Origin: Embleya hyalina | GTDB lineage: Bacteria; Actinomycetota; Actinomycetes; Streptomycetales; Streptomycetaceae | Assembly: GCF_003967355.1 (NCBI RefSeq) | Contig: NZ_BIFH01000019.1 | Coordinates: 124,001 to 188,000 of the forward strand | Direction: 5' to 3' | Length of the DNA stretch: 64,000 nt | Shown here: piece by piece, positions 26,281 through 35,768 of the stretch | How positions within the stretch are numbered: the stretch's first letter is position 1 | Layout of the letters: the number at the start of each line of letters is the position of its first letter | Made by a program: the position numbers and the translations under genes | Notes under the pieces: model-generated | Database searches by the model: none | What the model saw: the letters and a program-made list of their open reading frames with translations, nothing else | What the model was told of the DNA's origin: nothing

Positions 26281-27427
26281 CGGTTTTGGTCCTCCCTCTC
26301 GGCAACTCGGCTTCGACATGCCAGCCCCGGTCGGTGCCGGGGCCGGCTTGTAGTCTGCCGCCGAGCAGGTCGGCGCGCTCACGCAGTCCGGCAAGTCCGT
26401 ACCCGGCACGGCCTCGGCCGGTGCGCCGGCCGTTGTCGCGCACGCTCACCCGTACCGTGTGCCGTTCCGCGGTGACTCGGACGACGACCTCGGTCGCGTC
26501 GACCGCGTGGCGCATGGTGTTGGTCACCGACTCCTGCACGATGCGGTAGACGGCCGCGTCCACGGCCGGGGGCAGCGTGTCCAGTTCGCCGTCGAGCCCC
26601 AGGTCGACCCTGAGGTGACCACCCGGGGCGCGCACCAGACGCTCCAGATCCGCGACACCGGCAGGCGGCGCCAGCTCGGCGCCGGCCCCGCGGTTGCGCA
26701 GCGTGGCGACCATGGCCCGCATTTCCTCCAGCGTGCGCGCCCCTTCCTCCTCGACCCCCTCCAGCGCCTCGACGGCGGCGGACGGGTCGGTGCCGGCGAG
26801 CACTTGGCCCGCCTGGGCGCGGATCACCATGGCCGAAACGTGGTGGGCCACCGTGTCGTGCAGTTCCCGGGCGAGCTGCTCACGTTCGCGGGAGCGAACC
26901 TGCTCGTACTGCCGCTCGCGACCGGTCACCCGGAACCGCACGGCGGCCCCGATCAAGCCGGGCAGCAACAGGAAGACGAAGCCCCCGACCTGATGGGCGG
27001 CCGGAGTCTCGTCCATGACGGCACACAGTGTGAAGGTGGCCAGGATCACCGCGCTGCCCAGCACGATCTCCCGTCCCGATCCCCACCGGAGCAGCCCGTA
27101 CACCAGCAGGAGCACGACCACGCCGGTGTCCAGGCCGACGGTCTCGCGTGGTCCGGCGACCAGCGAGGCCAGCTGGAGCAGGATCACCGAGCCGAACGCC
27201 AGGGTGACCATCTCCAGTGGGCGGGTCCGGCGCCACAGGGACAGCAGGCACAGCCATACGGCGAACACCGCCGCCACGGGCCGCCACACCACGTTCTCGC
27301 GCAGGCCGGCCTCCAGCACCACACCGCCCAGGCACGCGGCGAGCAGGGCCCAGTCCCGCCACACCCGGGCGGGCGCGTCGGGCGGCCGGGGTTCGTTCCA
27401 CAGGGTTCGCAGGTCGTCTCGCAGCAC
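26255..27427 (-). CDS. Sensor histidine kinase, NarL/DesK-type
   Basis: A 390-residue membrane kinase starting at GTG with an AGAAG sequence just upstream. About six hydrophobic segments occupy residues 25-165, followed by the HisKA_3 motif with His190 (RELHDTVAHHVSAM) and an ATPase domain ending in GYGLAGLRERADLLGG. It pairs with the overlapping response regulator. A 175-bp region separates it from the divergent MMPL exporter gene. Confidence 0.9.
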   Translation of the reverse strand: MLRDDLRTLWNEPRPPDAPARVWRDWALLAACLGGVVLEAGLRENVVWRPVAAVFAVWLCLLSLWRRTRPLEMVTLAFGSVILLQLASLVAGPRETVGLDTGVVVLLLVYGLLRWGSGREIVLGSAVILATFTLCAVMDETPAAHQVGGFVFLLLPGLIGAAVRFRVTGRERQYEQVRSREREQLARELHDTVAHHVSAMVIRAQAGQVLAGTDPSAAVEALEGVEEEGARTLEEMRAMVATLRNRGAGAELAPPAGVADLERLVRAPGGHLRVDLGLDGELDTLPPAVDAAVYRIVQESVTNTMRHAVDATEVVVRVTAERHTVRVSVRDNGRRTGRGRAGYGLAGLRERADLLGGRLQAGPGTDRGWHVEAELPRGRTKTGAHPRPRR

Positions 27428-27602
27428 GCTTCTCAGCCTAGGGGCCGTGCCGTGTCGCGCATCGGCCGAAAGGACGGGGCGCCGCTCCGCCCGGGGGTCG
27501 AGCGATCCGCGGCCCACGAGCCGATGCCGCGGAGCGCCGTGGCGACGAACCTCGGCATCGGCGGCCGTACACGGACGGCGGCCGAGGTGGTTGGAGGAAC
27601 CG

Positions 27603-29882
27603 ATGCTCTCGAAAGCCCTGTTGCGCCTGGGCACAAGCGCAGCCCGCCATCCCTGGCGGGTGATCGCGGCATGGCTGATCGTCGCCGCGCTCGCCGTCCT
27701 CGCCGCGATCGCCATCGGCGGGCGGACCGCGGACTCGATGACCGCGCCGGGACTGGACTCCCAACGTGCCGCGCAACTGATCGAGCGGGCCGGCACCGGC
27801 CAGGAGGGGATGACCGCCCAAGTGGTCGTCACCCCCCGCGACGGCGGTGCGACGTTCTTCGACCACGGCAGCGCGCGCGCCGCGCTCACACGGCTGCAGA
27901 CCGAGGTGCGGCGGCTGCCGCACGTGCTCGGCACGAGCGACCCGGCGGGGGCACTCGACGCGGGCGGGGACACCACCGTGCGCGGCGGCCTGGTCTCGGC
28001 CGACGGGCGGATCGCGGTCGTCCGGGTGCAGTACCCCGACCAGAGCCGGCTGTCGGCCGACGACCTCGACGCCCTCGTCGATCTCGGCGACCGGCTGCGC
28101 GCCGAACTGCCCCTGCGCATCGAGATGGGCGGGAGCCTCTTCTACGCCTTCTCGGACCCCGACGGCGGCGTGAGCGAGCTGATCGGCATCCTCGCCGCGG
28201 CCGCGATCCTGTTCCTGGCGTTCGGTTCGCTCGTCGCCGCCGCGCTGCCGATCGGCATGGCGGTCTTCGGGTTGACCGTCGGGGTCGCCACGATGACGGT
28301 CCTGGCGGGGGTGACGGACGTCCCGACCTTCGCCCCTGTGCTGGGCAGCATGGTCGGGCTCGGAGTGGGCATCGACTACGCGCTGTTCGTGCTCGCCAGG
28401 CACCGGGAGTACCTCGCGCGCGGGCTCGATCCCCGCGAGGCGGCGGGGCGAGCGGTGGCCACGGCGGGCAGGCCCGTGGTCTTCGCCGGCGGCACCGTCG
28501 TCGTATCGATCCTCGGCATGGCGGTCGCGAACGTCCCGTTCATGACGGTGGGCGGGTTCGCCGTCTCGATCGTCGTCCTGATCATGGTGCTCGCGTCGGT
28601 GACGCTGCTGCCGGCCTTCCTCGGCGCCGCCGGCCCACGCCTGGCCCGGGCCGGCCGGATCGGCCGGGCCCTGCGGACCCGGAAGTCGGGCCGACTCGCA
28701 CGGCGGCGGGACCCGGCGGCAGGCGCCGCCCACGCCGCCGGGTGGCGTCGCTGGATCGGGCACGTCAGCCGGCACCCGGTGCCGTACGCGGTCGGCGCGG
28801 CGGGGTTGCTGCTGACCGCGACGCTGCCCGTGCTCGGCCTGCGCGTCGGCCTGCCCGACGACGGCTCACTGCCCGACAGCCGTACCGAGCGCCGGGCCTA
28901 CGACCTCGTCGCCGAGGGGTTCGGCCCGGGCACGAACGGTCCCCTCGTCATCGCCGCGGACCCCGCCGGTGATCCGGGAATGCTGGACCGACTCGTCAGC
29001 ACGGTCGCGACGGATCCGGGCATCGCGTCCGTCGCGCCTACGCACATCGATCGGGCCACCGGCATCGCCACCCTCGTGGTGTTCCCGACCACCAGCCCTC
29101 AGGACAGGGCCACCGCCGACACCATCGCCCGGCTGCGCAGCGACGTGCTGCCCACGGCGATCGGGCACGGCCCGGCCAGGGCGCACGTCGGCGGCGCCGC
29201 CGCGAGCCTGTCCGATGTGGGCCGACGCACCAGCGAACGCCTGCCGGTGTTCGTCGCCGCCGTGCTGGCGATGTCGTTCCTACTGCTGACGCCGGTCTTC
29301 CGCTCGATCCTCGTACCGCTCAAGGCGGTACTGCTGAATCTGCTGAGCATCGGCGCGGCCTACGGCGTCATGGTCGCGGTCTTCCAGTGGGGCTGGGGAG
29401 GCGCGCTCATCGGGCTGGAAGCGACGGTTCCGATCGTGTCGTTCATCCCGATGTTCCTCTTCGCCATCCTGTTCGGCCTGTCGATGGACTACGAGGTGTT
29501 CCTCCTCTCCCGCGTCCGCGAGGAGTACCTGCGCACCGGCGACAACGGCACGGCGATCGTCGACGGTGTCTCGGGCACCGCCCGGATCATCACCTCGGCC
29601 GCCCTCATCATGGTGGCGGTCTTCCTGTCCTTCGCCGTCGCCGAGGACCCCTCCATCAAAATGTTCGGGCTCGGCCTGGCCACCGCGATCTTCATCGACG
29701 CCACGGTCGTGCGCATGGTGCTGGTACCGGCGACCATGACACTCCTCGGCCGGGCCAACTGGTGGCTGCCGAAGTGGCTGGACCGGCTGCTTCCCCGCGG
29801 CCCGGTCGGCACCGACGACACCGACGACACCGACGCGCGATCCACGGGCGAGGCCCCGCGTGCACGGCTGGTCGACCGTTGA
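27603..29882 (+). CDS. MMPL/RND-family transporter
   Basis: A 759-residue membrane exporter with two similar halves, each with a large extracytoplasmic loop and a block of hydrophobic helices, about 12 in total. The MMPL proton-relay segments are GVGIDYALFVLARHREYL in the first half and FGLSMDYEVFLLSRVREEY in the second. Family members export lipids, polyketides or hydrophobic toxins. GGAGG lies 5 nt before the ATG. Divergent from a two-component system that likely controls it. A homologous module occurs about 25 kb downstream. Confidence 0.92.
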   Translation: MLSKALLRLGTSAARHPWRVIAAWLIVAALAVLAAIAIGGRTADSMTAPGLDSQRAAQLIERAGTGQEGMTAQVVVTPRDGGATFFDHGSARAALTRLQTEVRRLPHVLGTSDPAGALDAGGDTTVRGGLVSADGRIAVVRVQYPDQSRLSADDLDALVDLGDRLRAELPLRIEMGGSLFYAFSDPDGGVSELIGILAAAAILFLAFGSLVAAALPIGMAVFGLTVGVATMTVLAGVTDVPTFAPVLGSMVGLGVGIDYALFVLARHREYLARGLDPREAAGRAVATAGRPVVFAGGTVVVSILGMAVANVPFMTVGGFAVSIVVLIMVLASVTLLPAFLGAAGPRLARAGRIGRALRTRKSGRLARRRDPAAGAAHAAGWRRWIGHVSRHPVPYAVGAAGLLLTATLPVLGLRVGLPDDGSLPDSRTERRAYDLVAEGFGPGTNGPLVIAADPAGDPGMLDRLVSTVATDPGIASVAPTHIDRATGIATLVVFPTTSPQDRATADTIARLRSDVLPTAIGHGPARAHVGGAAASLSDVGRRTSERLPVFVAAVLAMSFLLLTPVFRSILVPLKAVLLNLLSIGAAYGVMVAVFQWGWGGALIGLEATVPIVSFIPMFLFAILFGLSMDYEVFLLSRVREEYLRTGDNGTAIVDGVSGTARIITSAALIMVAVFLSFAVAEDPSIKMFGLGLATAIFIDATVVRMVLVPATMTLLGRANWWLPKWLDRLLPRGPVGTDDTDDTDARSTGEAPRARLVDR

Positions 29883-30027
29883 CTCGACGCGGGTGGGCGC
29901 GGTTTCCGCGGGACGGGTACGCCTGTCCCCGGCGACCGCGTCCGGCCGGATCCGGGGTCGGCCGACGGGCCCGCGCACCCGTACCTTCTTCGGGACGGGA
30001 CGAACCGCGGGCCGCCCGATACGCGCC

Positions 30028-30600
30028 CTAGTCGAAGTAGTGCATGCGTCCGCCGCTCAGGACCCGGATCCAGCACCAGGCGGTCCCCGCGGTCCACAGG
30101 ACCGTGGAGACGATCATGAGCCGGTAGCCCCAGCGGGTCTCGCGTTCGACGATGCGATCGGGCTTCCTCGGGTCGTAGTGCACGACGCGCGGTTCACCGA
30201 TCGGGGTGTCCTCCCTGCCCCTTCCCCTGACGAGGACACTTCGGCCGTCCGGTGCCTCGACCCGGATCCGGGCGACGTACACCCAGTCCCCATGGCCCTC
30301 GTCGTCGGTGACCCAGTGCTTGTCCAGACGCTCCACGAAGCCGTGCAACGCGATCCCGTACCGCTGCAACCGGCGTTGGGTCCACAGACCGAGGAGTGCC
30401 GCCGCTTCGAGAAGGCCCAGCAGGGCGCAGGTCGCAGCGGTCGGCAGGTACACGAAGGCGAGGAAGACCGCTCCGAGTACCGCGAGCGCCACCAGGGCGA
30501 TCACGGGCGCCAGCACGCAACCCAGCAGGCACGCCTGCCTTTTCCCCTTGCGGGTCACCGGTGGCAGGTTCTCCGGATCGGGTAATCGCCGCCAGTCCAT
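30028..30600 (-). CDS. DUF3592-like membrane protein
   Basis: A 190-residue protein with two hydrophobic segments near the N-terminus (about residues 25-70), one near the C-terminus, and a soluble beta domain between them. The middle part (RLQRYGIALHGFVERL, later GEPRVVHYDPRKPDRIVE) resembles DUF3592 proteins, whose function is unknown. GGAGGAATC immediately precedes the ATG. It converges on the MMPL gene. Confidence 0.7.
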   Translation of the reverse strand: MDWRRLPDPENLPPVTRKGKRQACLLGCVLAPVIALVALAVLGAVFLAFVYLPTAATCALLGLLEAAALLGLWTQRRLQRYGIALHGFVERLDKHWVTDDEGHGDWVYVARIRVEAPDGRSVLVRGRGREDTPIGEPRVVHYDPRKPDRIVERETRWGYRLMIVSTVLWTAGTAWCWIRVLSGGRMHYFD

Positions 30601-30823
30601 GATTCCTCCCCCGGCGCGGATCCCTTGTTCCCCGTGTCGAAGTTACGGGATCCGAGGCGTGAGCGTCCGGTGTTGCGCCAACGATCGGCCGTCGGCTCCG
30701 CCGATGGCCGGCGCGCCCACACCGCGGGGTCCTGCCCGCTCCCTCCCGAGTGGCCGCCTCGGGCTCCTCTTGCGTTGGCCGGAGTCCGCTTTCGTCCGGC
30801 GGTGGGGAGGCCGGGGAACGTGG

Positions 30824-30861
30824 CCGTGCCCGGGGCGGCTGTCGGCACGCCCCGGGCACGG
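30824..30861 (-). terminator. 14-bp hairpin terminator of the ricin-like gene
   Basis: Perfect 14-bp arms at 30824-30837 and 30848-30861 with a 10-nt loop begin 12 bp past the stop of the minus-strand secreted protein gene, the standard place for an intrinsic terminator. Confidence 0.75.
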
Positions 30862-30872
30862 TGGTGGTGACG

Positions 30873-31358
30873 TCAGGCGAGCGCGAGGCTGATCTGGTCG
30901 TTGAAGATCACCCAGTGCTGCCCGCGGTCGGCGGTGTCGCACGGCTTCGTGGAGATGTTCGGCGTGCCCCAGGCGTTGGCGAGGCAGTAGCCGGGGGCGA
31001 AGGTGAGTGCGATCTGCTGGCCCGAGACGCTCCAATACTGGCCCTGGTCCTTGGGGGCGCACGGCTTGGTGGCGACGTTCGGGGTGTTCCACGCGTTGGC
31101 GAGACAGTAGCCGCGCGCTTCGGTGAGGGAGATCTGCTGGCCCGAGACGGTCCAGTGCTGGCCGCGGTCGGCGGTGTCGCACGGCTTCGTGGAGGTGTCC
31201 GGGGTGCCCCAGGCGTTGGCGAGGCAGTAGAGGCCCGGTGTACGCGGCGTCGGGTCGGCGGCGGCGTCGTCGGAGGCCCCCGCTCCGCCCACGGGCAGGA
31301 GGGAGGCGGTCAGGGTCAGCGCGATGATGGCGAGTGGCTTGCGGAATGTGATTGCCAT
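30873..31358 (-). CDS. Secreted three-repeat ricin-like (QxW) protein
   Basis: A 161-residue exported protein: a signal peptide (AITFRKPLAIIALTLTASLL, cleavage near AGASDD) followed only by three near-identical 40-residue repeats. Each repeat has YCLANAW, a Thr/Lys/Pro-Cys segment, and QHW or QYW, with two cysteines. Three QxW repeats are the signature of a ricin-B-type beta-trefoil, so this looks like a minimal single-trefoil lectin without an attached enzyme. At DNA level the unit is 120 bp, indicating recent duplication or gene conversion. The ligand is unknown. The ATG chosen directly precedes the signal peptide. Confidence 0.75.
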   Translation of the reverse strand: MAITFRKPLAIIALTLTASLLPVGGAGASDDAAADPTPRTPGLYCLANAWGTPDTSTKPCDTADRGQHWTVSGQQISLTEARGYCLANAWNTPNVATKPCAPKDQGQYWSVSGQQIALTFAPGYCLANAWGTPNISTKPCDTADRGQHWVIFNDQISLALA

Positions 31359-31784
31359 GAGGCTGGTTCCGTTCTCGCTGTATAGGTCATGCGTTGTCGT
31401 GGCCGGCCGAGAGAACGCCTTCTCGTCTCGGCGCGAGCGCAGGGCAATTAGTAGCACCGAGCACCGGGGAGTCGATCCGGGTAGGTGCCGTAATTCACCC
31501 AAACGAATGGTTATTGGGGATTCGATGGGAGTTGAGGAGTGAGACGGCGATAATCACCGGATCGCCGACGACAGGGCACCCCCCCGTTGGCCGATGACCC
31601 CGCCCCGGTCCGGCGGTTCGGATATCCGGTGACGAACAGTTCCGGTCGAGGGAGGAATCCGAGGTGTCCGGTACGCCCGGTTCCGGGTGGCCGATTCGCG
31701 CGAAGGCAACGGGAGGGGACGCGCCCTGGCATCATCCACCGAAGCCGGGCGATCCCGCCCGGCGCTTCCACGGGGGTACGGCAC
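31359..31784. other. Divergent intergenic region, no gene seen
   Basis: This 426-bp stretch separates the divergent ricin-like and beta-helix genes. It is locally AT-richer around 31440-31560 and probably holds both promoters. I see no supported ORF, hairpin or repeat. Confidence 0.6.
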
Positions 31785-33212
31785 ATGAACGGCGAATACT
31801 CGTCCGACGAAAGAGCACGACGGCGGGATGGGGAGGACGGAACAAGGCGGCGGGGAGCCGGAGGCCGTCGGGCGTTCCTGACCGGCGCGGTGACGGCGAC
31901 CACGATCGGCGTCGGGCTCGTGGCGACGACATCGGCCCCGGCGACCGCGGCGGGCAACGGGGCGGACTGGTACGACGTCAAGGCGCACGGCGCGATCGGC
32001 GACGGCGTCGCGGACGACACCGCGGCCGTCCAGTCCGCGATCGACGCCGCGTCGCAGGCGGGCGGCACGGTCTACTTCCCCGCCGGCCGATACCTCGTGG
32101 CCCCGGTGCCCGTCGCCGGCAAACCCGCCGCCGCGCTGTCCGTGAACGGCGACGGCGTACGCCTGGTCGGCGCCGGCAGCAAGGCCGCCATGCTCGTCAA
32201 GAAGGCCGACGGCATCCTCCTGCGGATCTCCGGCACCGGCCCCTCACTCGACGCGAAAGGCACCACGCACCGCCGCTACTGCGCGATCGAGAACCTCGGC
32301 CTCAACGGAAACGGCCGCACGGGCCTGCTGCTCGAGCTCTACTACAACAACAACACCCACATTCGCGACGTATACCTGACGAGCAACGCGGACATCGCCG
32401 TCGACGCCGTCGAACTGTGGGACTCGCGATTCCACGACATGGTCGTGGAATCCTGCACGGGCCCCGCGGACAGCGGCCGACACCCCAACGTCTGGCTGCG
32501 GAACTCCTCCACCGCGAACACCCGGGAATGGGGCTACAGCACCGACAACGTCAACCAGATCCACCTGACCGGGTGCCGCCTGGAGAACTTCGGCACCGGC
32601 GCGCTGTGGGTCACCCAGGGCACCGCGGGAACCAACAACCCCAACGGAATCCACATCACCGACTGCAAGTTCGAGACGTCCGCGATGAAGGGCGGACCAC
32701 ACTTCAGGGTCGACGCGTCCTGCCGACACGTCTTCGCCCGCAACATCTACGCGTACGCGGGCAACTTCGCCACCGGGTACGGCACTCCGCAGAACATCAT
32801 CGACTGGGCCCCCTCCGTGAGCGCGCTGGAGGACACCCTGATCGCGTGCGGCACGACGACGACCGTCAACTCCGGCGTGATCCTGTACTCGGCGAAGGGT
32901 CAGACCGGCGTCCTGCGCAACGTCAACGGCCTGTACGGCACCCGACCCGCCGGCACCCACATCTACTACGAACAGAGCTCCACCGGCGACTTCCGCGTCG
33001 AGAACTCCTACGGCAACACCGGCGGACAGGCCAGTGGCGCCATCCCCACCCGCAACCAACCCAACCCGCCGCTGCGCCTGGTCGCGGGCCCGGTCACCGA
33101 CGCGTCGTTCCAATACCCCCCGCTCGACGGCACGATGGCCGTCGACACCGTCGACAGGCGCCTGTACGTCCGCGTCGGCGGCACCTGGACGTGGACCGAA
33201 CTGCGGGCATGA
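31785..33212 (+). CDS. Tat-exported right-handed beta-helix protein (pectate-lyase superfamily)
   Basis: A 475-residue exported protein. The N-terminus has a twin-arginine signal (GGRRAFLTGAV, about residues 26-36) and an APATAAG cleavage region. The mature part starts with the pectate-lyase-3/GH28-like entry motif (DVKAHGAIGDGVADDTAAVQ), followed by short irregular beta-helix turns rich in Asn, Gly and Ser (LGLNGNGRTG, YYNNNTHIRDV). A C-terminal TMAVDTVDRRLYVRVGG segment resembles a phage-tail-fibre-type end domain. It probably cleaves or binds an extracellular polysaccharide. The catalytic residues cannot be assigned by eye. Confidence 0.82.
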   Translation: MNGEYSSDERARRRDGEDGTRRRGAGGRRAFLTGAVTATTIGVGLVATTSAPATAAGNGADWYDVKAHGAIGDGVADDTAAVQSAIDAASQAGGTVYFPAGRYLVAPVPVAGKPAAALSVNGDGVRLVGAGSKAAMLVKKADGILLRISGTGPSLDAKGTTHRRYCAIENLGLNGNGRTGLLLELYYNNNTHIRDVYLTSNADIAVDAVELWDSRFHDMVVESCTGPADSGRHPNVWLRNSSTANTREWGYSTDNVNQIHLTGCRLENFGTGALWVTQGTAGTNNPNGIHITDCKFETSAMKGGPHFRVDASCRHVFARNIYAYAGNFATGYGTPQNIIDWAPSVSALEDTLIACGTTTTVNSGVILYSAKGQTGVLRNVNGLYGTRPAGTHIYYEQSSTGDFRVENSYGNTGGQASGAIPTRNQPNPPLRLVAGPVTDASFQYPPLDGTMAVDTVDRRLYVRVGGTWTWTELRA

Positions 33213-33250
33213 GCCCACCGGCGGCCCCGACACCCGGCTGCCGACGACAC

Positions 33251-33276
33251 GCCCGCACCGCGACCCGGGTGCGGGC
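33251..33276 (+). terminator. Hairpin after the beta-helix gene
   Basis: A 9-bp perfect stem (33251-33259 with 33268-33276) lies 38 bp beyond the stop. The rest of the 721-bp gap to the next gene contains no supported gene, apart from the direct repeat described separately. Confidence 0.5.
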
Positions 33277-33756
33277 GCGCGTCGCGTGATCCCACCCGCA
33301 CCGCGCACGCCCGAGTAGCCGGGCGGAGAACACCCGCCCATCACCCGGCCCCGCGCCTCGCTGTACACGCGTCACGAACTGTACGTCGACGCGCGGGGAA
33401 CGGGGCACCGCCCGGCACGACAGTGCTCGAACAGGACCGCCCCGCAAGGGAGTTCACCCTGGTCCACGACGCCTGGCGGGCAGCCGCCCGCAGCCGCCCG
33501 CGGCGAGCGCGACGGCACTCGCGCACCGATCGAGGTCCTGCTGCCGAGCCGTCGCCTGGCGCACGAACACCTCGGTCGACCGCGCGACGGTGACATCCCC
33601 GACCGCCCGGCGCCCGGCCCGTCTGTCACCCGACGAGAGGCCGCCGCCCTGGGTGGCCTTCGGCGGCAACATCATCGAGAGCCGACCCGCCTCGGTGTCC
33701 GGAGCGCCGTCGGCCGGTGGGTGCGCCGCCCTCGGTCGACCGCCGCTCTTGCCATT

Positions 33757-33784
33757 TTTGCGTAACCCGTATTTTATTTGCGTA
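33757..33784 (+). promoter_or_regulatory. TTTGCGTA direct repeat, two helical turns apart
   Basis: TTTGCGTA occurs at 33757-33764 and again at 33777-33784, exactly 20 bp apart, inside a small AT-rich island in otherwise very GC-rich DNA. It lies about 150 bp upstream of the NTF2-like gene. The spacing suits a regulator that binds direct repeats on one face of the helix. No other copies were noticed. Confidence 0.4.
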
Positions 33785-33933
33785 CCGGCCCGGTCGAACC
33801 CCGTCCACGAGGCGAGGACACCTCGGCCGACATCGATGCCTGCGCCGGACTTCCCTGCCCGCATCCTCGCCCGGGGTCGCGCGCGGACGGGCGACGCGAC
33901 CTGCCGAGACCGACGACCCTCCAGGAGAACGAC

Positions 33934-34380
33934 GTGCACGACAAGATCGAGGTCCACGAACTGTTGCACCGCTGGTGGTTCGTCTACGACGAGGGCGAAT
34001 TCGACACGTGGGAGCGGATGTTCACCGACGACGTGTGGTTCACCTCGCGTACGGACACCGGTGACCACCCCTTCGAGGAGTTCATCGCCGCGGACAGGCG
34101 AGGCCGCGTCGACGTGCTCGACTGGCAGCTCATGCATCGGCTCGCCAGTCCGTACCCGCTGCGGCACCACGCCACGGACATCCACGTGACCGGTCATACG
34201 GACACCGACGTGTCGCTGGCGTCGTACCTGTACGTGACGTCCGTGGAGGAGCGGATGCCGACCCACGTCGCCGGCGGCATCGTGCGGGCGACCGTACGGC
34301 GTGTGGGGGACGGGTACCGGTTCGCCGAGGTCCACGTCGTGCTGGACACCATGACCGCCGTGCCGTTCTCGGAGCGGTGA
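33934..34380 (+). CDS. SnoaL-like/NTF2-fold protein
   Basis: A 148-residue protein with the NTF2-like cone fold: an N-terminal helix (HELLHRWWFVYDEGEFDTWERM), then FTDDVWF, and long C-terminal strands ending VHVVLDTMTAV. The family includes polyketide cyclases, ring hydroxylase small subunits and ketosteroid isomerases. The conserved DDVWF and HH residues fit the aromatic-hydroxylase/SnoaL_4 group. It starts at GTG, with AGGAGA upstream supporting this choice. No obvious partner gene is adjacent. Confidence 0.78.
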   Translation: MHDKIEVHELLHRWWFVYDEGEFDTWERMFTDDVWFTSRTDTGDHPFEEFIAADRRGRVDVLDWQLMHRLASPYPLRHHATDIHVTGHTDTDVSLASYLYVTSVEERMPTHVAGGIVRATVRRVGDGYRFAEVHVVLDTMTAVPFSER

Positions 34381-34386
34381 CGCGCT

Positions 34387-34415
34387 CTTCCACCGCGTCG
34401 ACGACACGGTGGAAG
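34387..34415 (+). terminator. Hairpin after the NTF2-like gene
   Basis: CTTCCACCG and CGGTGGAAG form a perfect 9-bp stem with an 11-nt loop, beginning 6 bp after the stop codon. Confidence 0.65.
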
Positions 34416-34659
34416 GGGTACGGAGGACGCGAGGCGGGCCGGTTGGACGGACCGGTCCGCCTCGTACGTTGCCCGGGTCGGTCGAGGAGTGATCCAGGAG
34501 GAGTCTCGGTCGAGGCACCACGGATGTTATGGCCGACTGATATGCCTGCGAACCCATGAGCACGCACATACTCCCAACGACGAAACCCGTCGACAGGTCG
34601 CCGACAACCAAGAGACCTGTGCTCTCCCCGCCACGGACAAGTCGAGTGGAAGGACGCTC

Positions 34660-35241
34660 ATGCCCAACCTCAAGTGGTTCGCGGCAGTCGGGACCGCCGC
34701 GGTCGTCACCATGGTCATGGTGCCTGCGCAGCAAGCCGCGTCCGCGCCGTCCAACGCCGCCCCGAACGGCGTTTCGGCGGCGACGACCCTCTACTACGAC
34801 GACTCTCGAGCCGGTGGCTGGGAAGCGGCCATCGCGGCCGGAGTCGCCACCTGGAACGCGAACGTCACCAACGTGAAGCTGGTGAAGGCGCCGTCCGGTA
34901 CCCGTGCCCAGATTCGGATCATCGCCACCACCGGCTGGCCGCAGGCAAGCCTGGGTCCGGTCCGCCCGGGTGGACAGGGGTGGGTGGAACTCGGCAGCCA
35001 GGCGGTCGACCAGGGCTACGACAAGACCCGCATAGCCGCCCACGAGATCGGCCACAACCTGGGCCTCCCTGACAACAAGCCGGGTCCGTGTTCCAAGCTG
35101 ATGTCAGGCTCCAGCGCGGGAATCGGCTGTAGGAACCCCGTTCCCGACGCGGCCGAACGATCGCGGGTCGAGTCCGCCTACGGCGGCCGTCCCGCCGCGC
35201 AGGCCCCGTCCGACGGTCGGGTGATGGTCGACGCGCCCTGA
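34660..35241 (+). CDS. snpA: Snapalysin (small neutral metalloprotease, peptidase M7), secreted
   Basis: A 193-residue secreted zinc protease. A signal peptide with the hydrophobic stretch WFAAVGTAAVVTMVM is followed by a short propeptide and the catalytic domain. The zinc motif HEIGHNLGLPD supplies His128, Glu129, His132 and Asp138. Cys144 and Cys157 likely form the conserved disulfide, and the SKLMSG turn follows. Snapalysins are milk-protein-degrading enzymes characteristic of Streptomyces. In many genomes a LysR regulator is divergent to it; none is present here. GGAAGGA lies 6 nt before the ATG. Confidence 0.93.
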   Translation: MPNLKWFAAVGTAAVVTMVMVPAQQAASAPSNAAPNGVSAATTLYYDDSRAGGWEAAIAAGVATWNANVTNVKLVKAPSGTRAQIRIIATTGWPQASLGPVRPGGQGWVELGSQAVDQGYDKTRIAAHEIGHNLGLPDNKPGPCSKLMSGSSAGIGCRNPVPDAAERSRVESAYGGRPAAQAPSDGRVMVDAP

Positions 35242-35347
35242 GGTCCGACGACGAACGCGTCCGCCGACCGTAACGCCCGACCCGCGCGGTGCCCCGTCGT
35301 CGCCGCCGGTAGGCCCGACGCCCGACCCGCGGCCCCGAGGCGATGCG

Positions 35348-35381
35348 CCGTGGCCGGTGGTATCGACACCACCGGCCACGG
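35348..35381 (+). terminator. 14-bp hairpin after the snapalysin gene
   Basis: Perfect arms CCGTGGCCGGTGGT and its complement flank a 6-nt loop, about 107 bp after the stop. The rest of the 527-bp gap holds a 19-nt triple repeat and no supported gene. Confidence 0.6.
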
Positions 35382-35458
35382 CCACGCCCGCGCCAGGTCC
35401 GCGGTCCCCTGCCCCGTCGGCACATACGGCCCTGACGGCCCGGGCCGATGCCCGACCC

Positions 35459-35515
35459 GTTGCCGGCCCCGTGGCCCGTTGCCGGCCCCGTGGCCCGTTG
35501 CCGGCCCCGTGGCCC
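35459..35515. repeat. Three perfect tandem copies of a 19-nt unit
   Basis: GTTGCCGGCCCCGTGGCCC is present three times head to tail without a mismatch, in the noncoding gap between the snapalysin gene and the AraC-type gene. Perfect identity indicates a recent expansion and likely strain-to-strain copy-number variation. Confidence 0.8.
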
Positions 35516-35768
35516 GGCGTCGACCCCGCGCAAACTCGCCGGCGTGCGCCGCCGTACCAGCGGGCCGAGACCACCCGGCGTGCGATGAACTCGCTCAGGG
35601 CCCAACCAAGCCCCCGTATCGGCTCACACCCGCGGTCCGGTTCGCGATCCGAGCCACCCCCCCGGCCGCCGCCTCGCCCTCGGTCGGCGATGTCCCTCCG
35701 ATCTGGCGCGCGACACCGCCGGAGGACACAATGACCGCGTACCGAGACACCGGAGGGCTTGGCGTGGC

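Noticed and set aside
33454-35055. A 533-codon minus-strand frame antisense to the NTF2-like and snapalysin genes.
   Set aside because: Snapalysin's zinc motif and signal peptide fix the coding strand as plus; the minus frame has no supporting signal.
35459-35515. Considered as a CRISPR-like array.
   Set aside because: The 19-nt units are directly adjacent with no spacers, and no cas genes are present.
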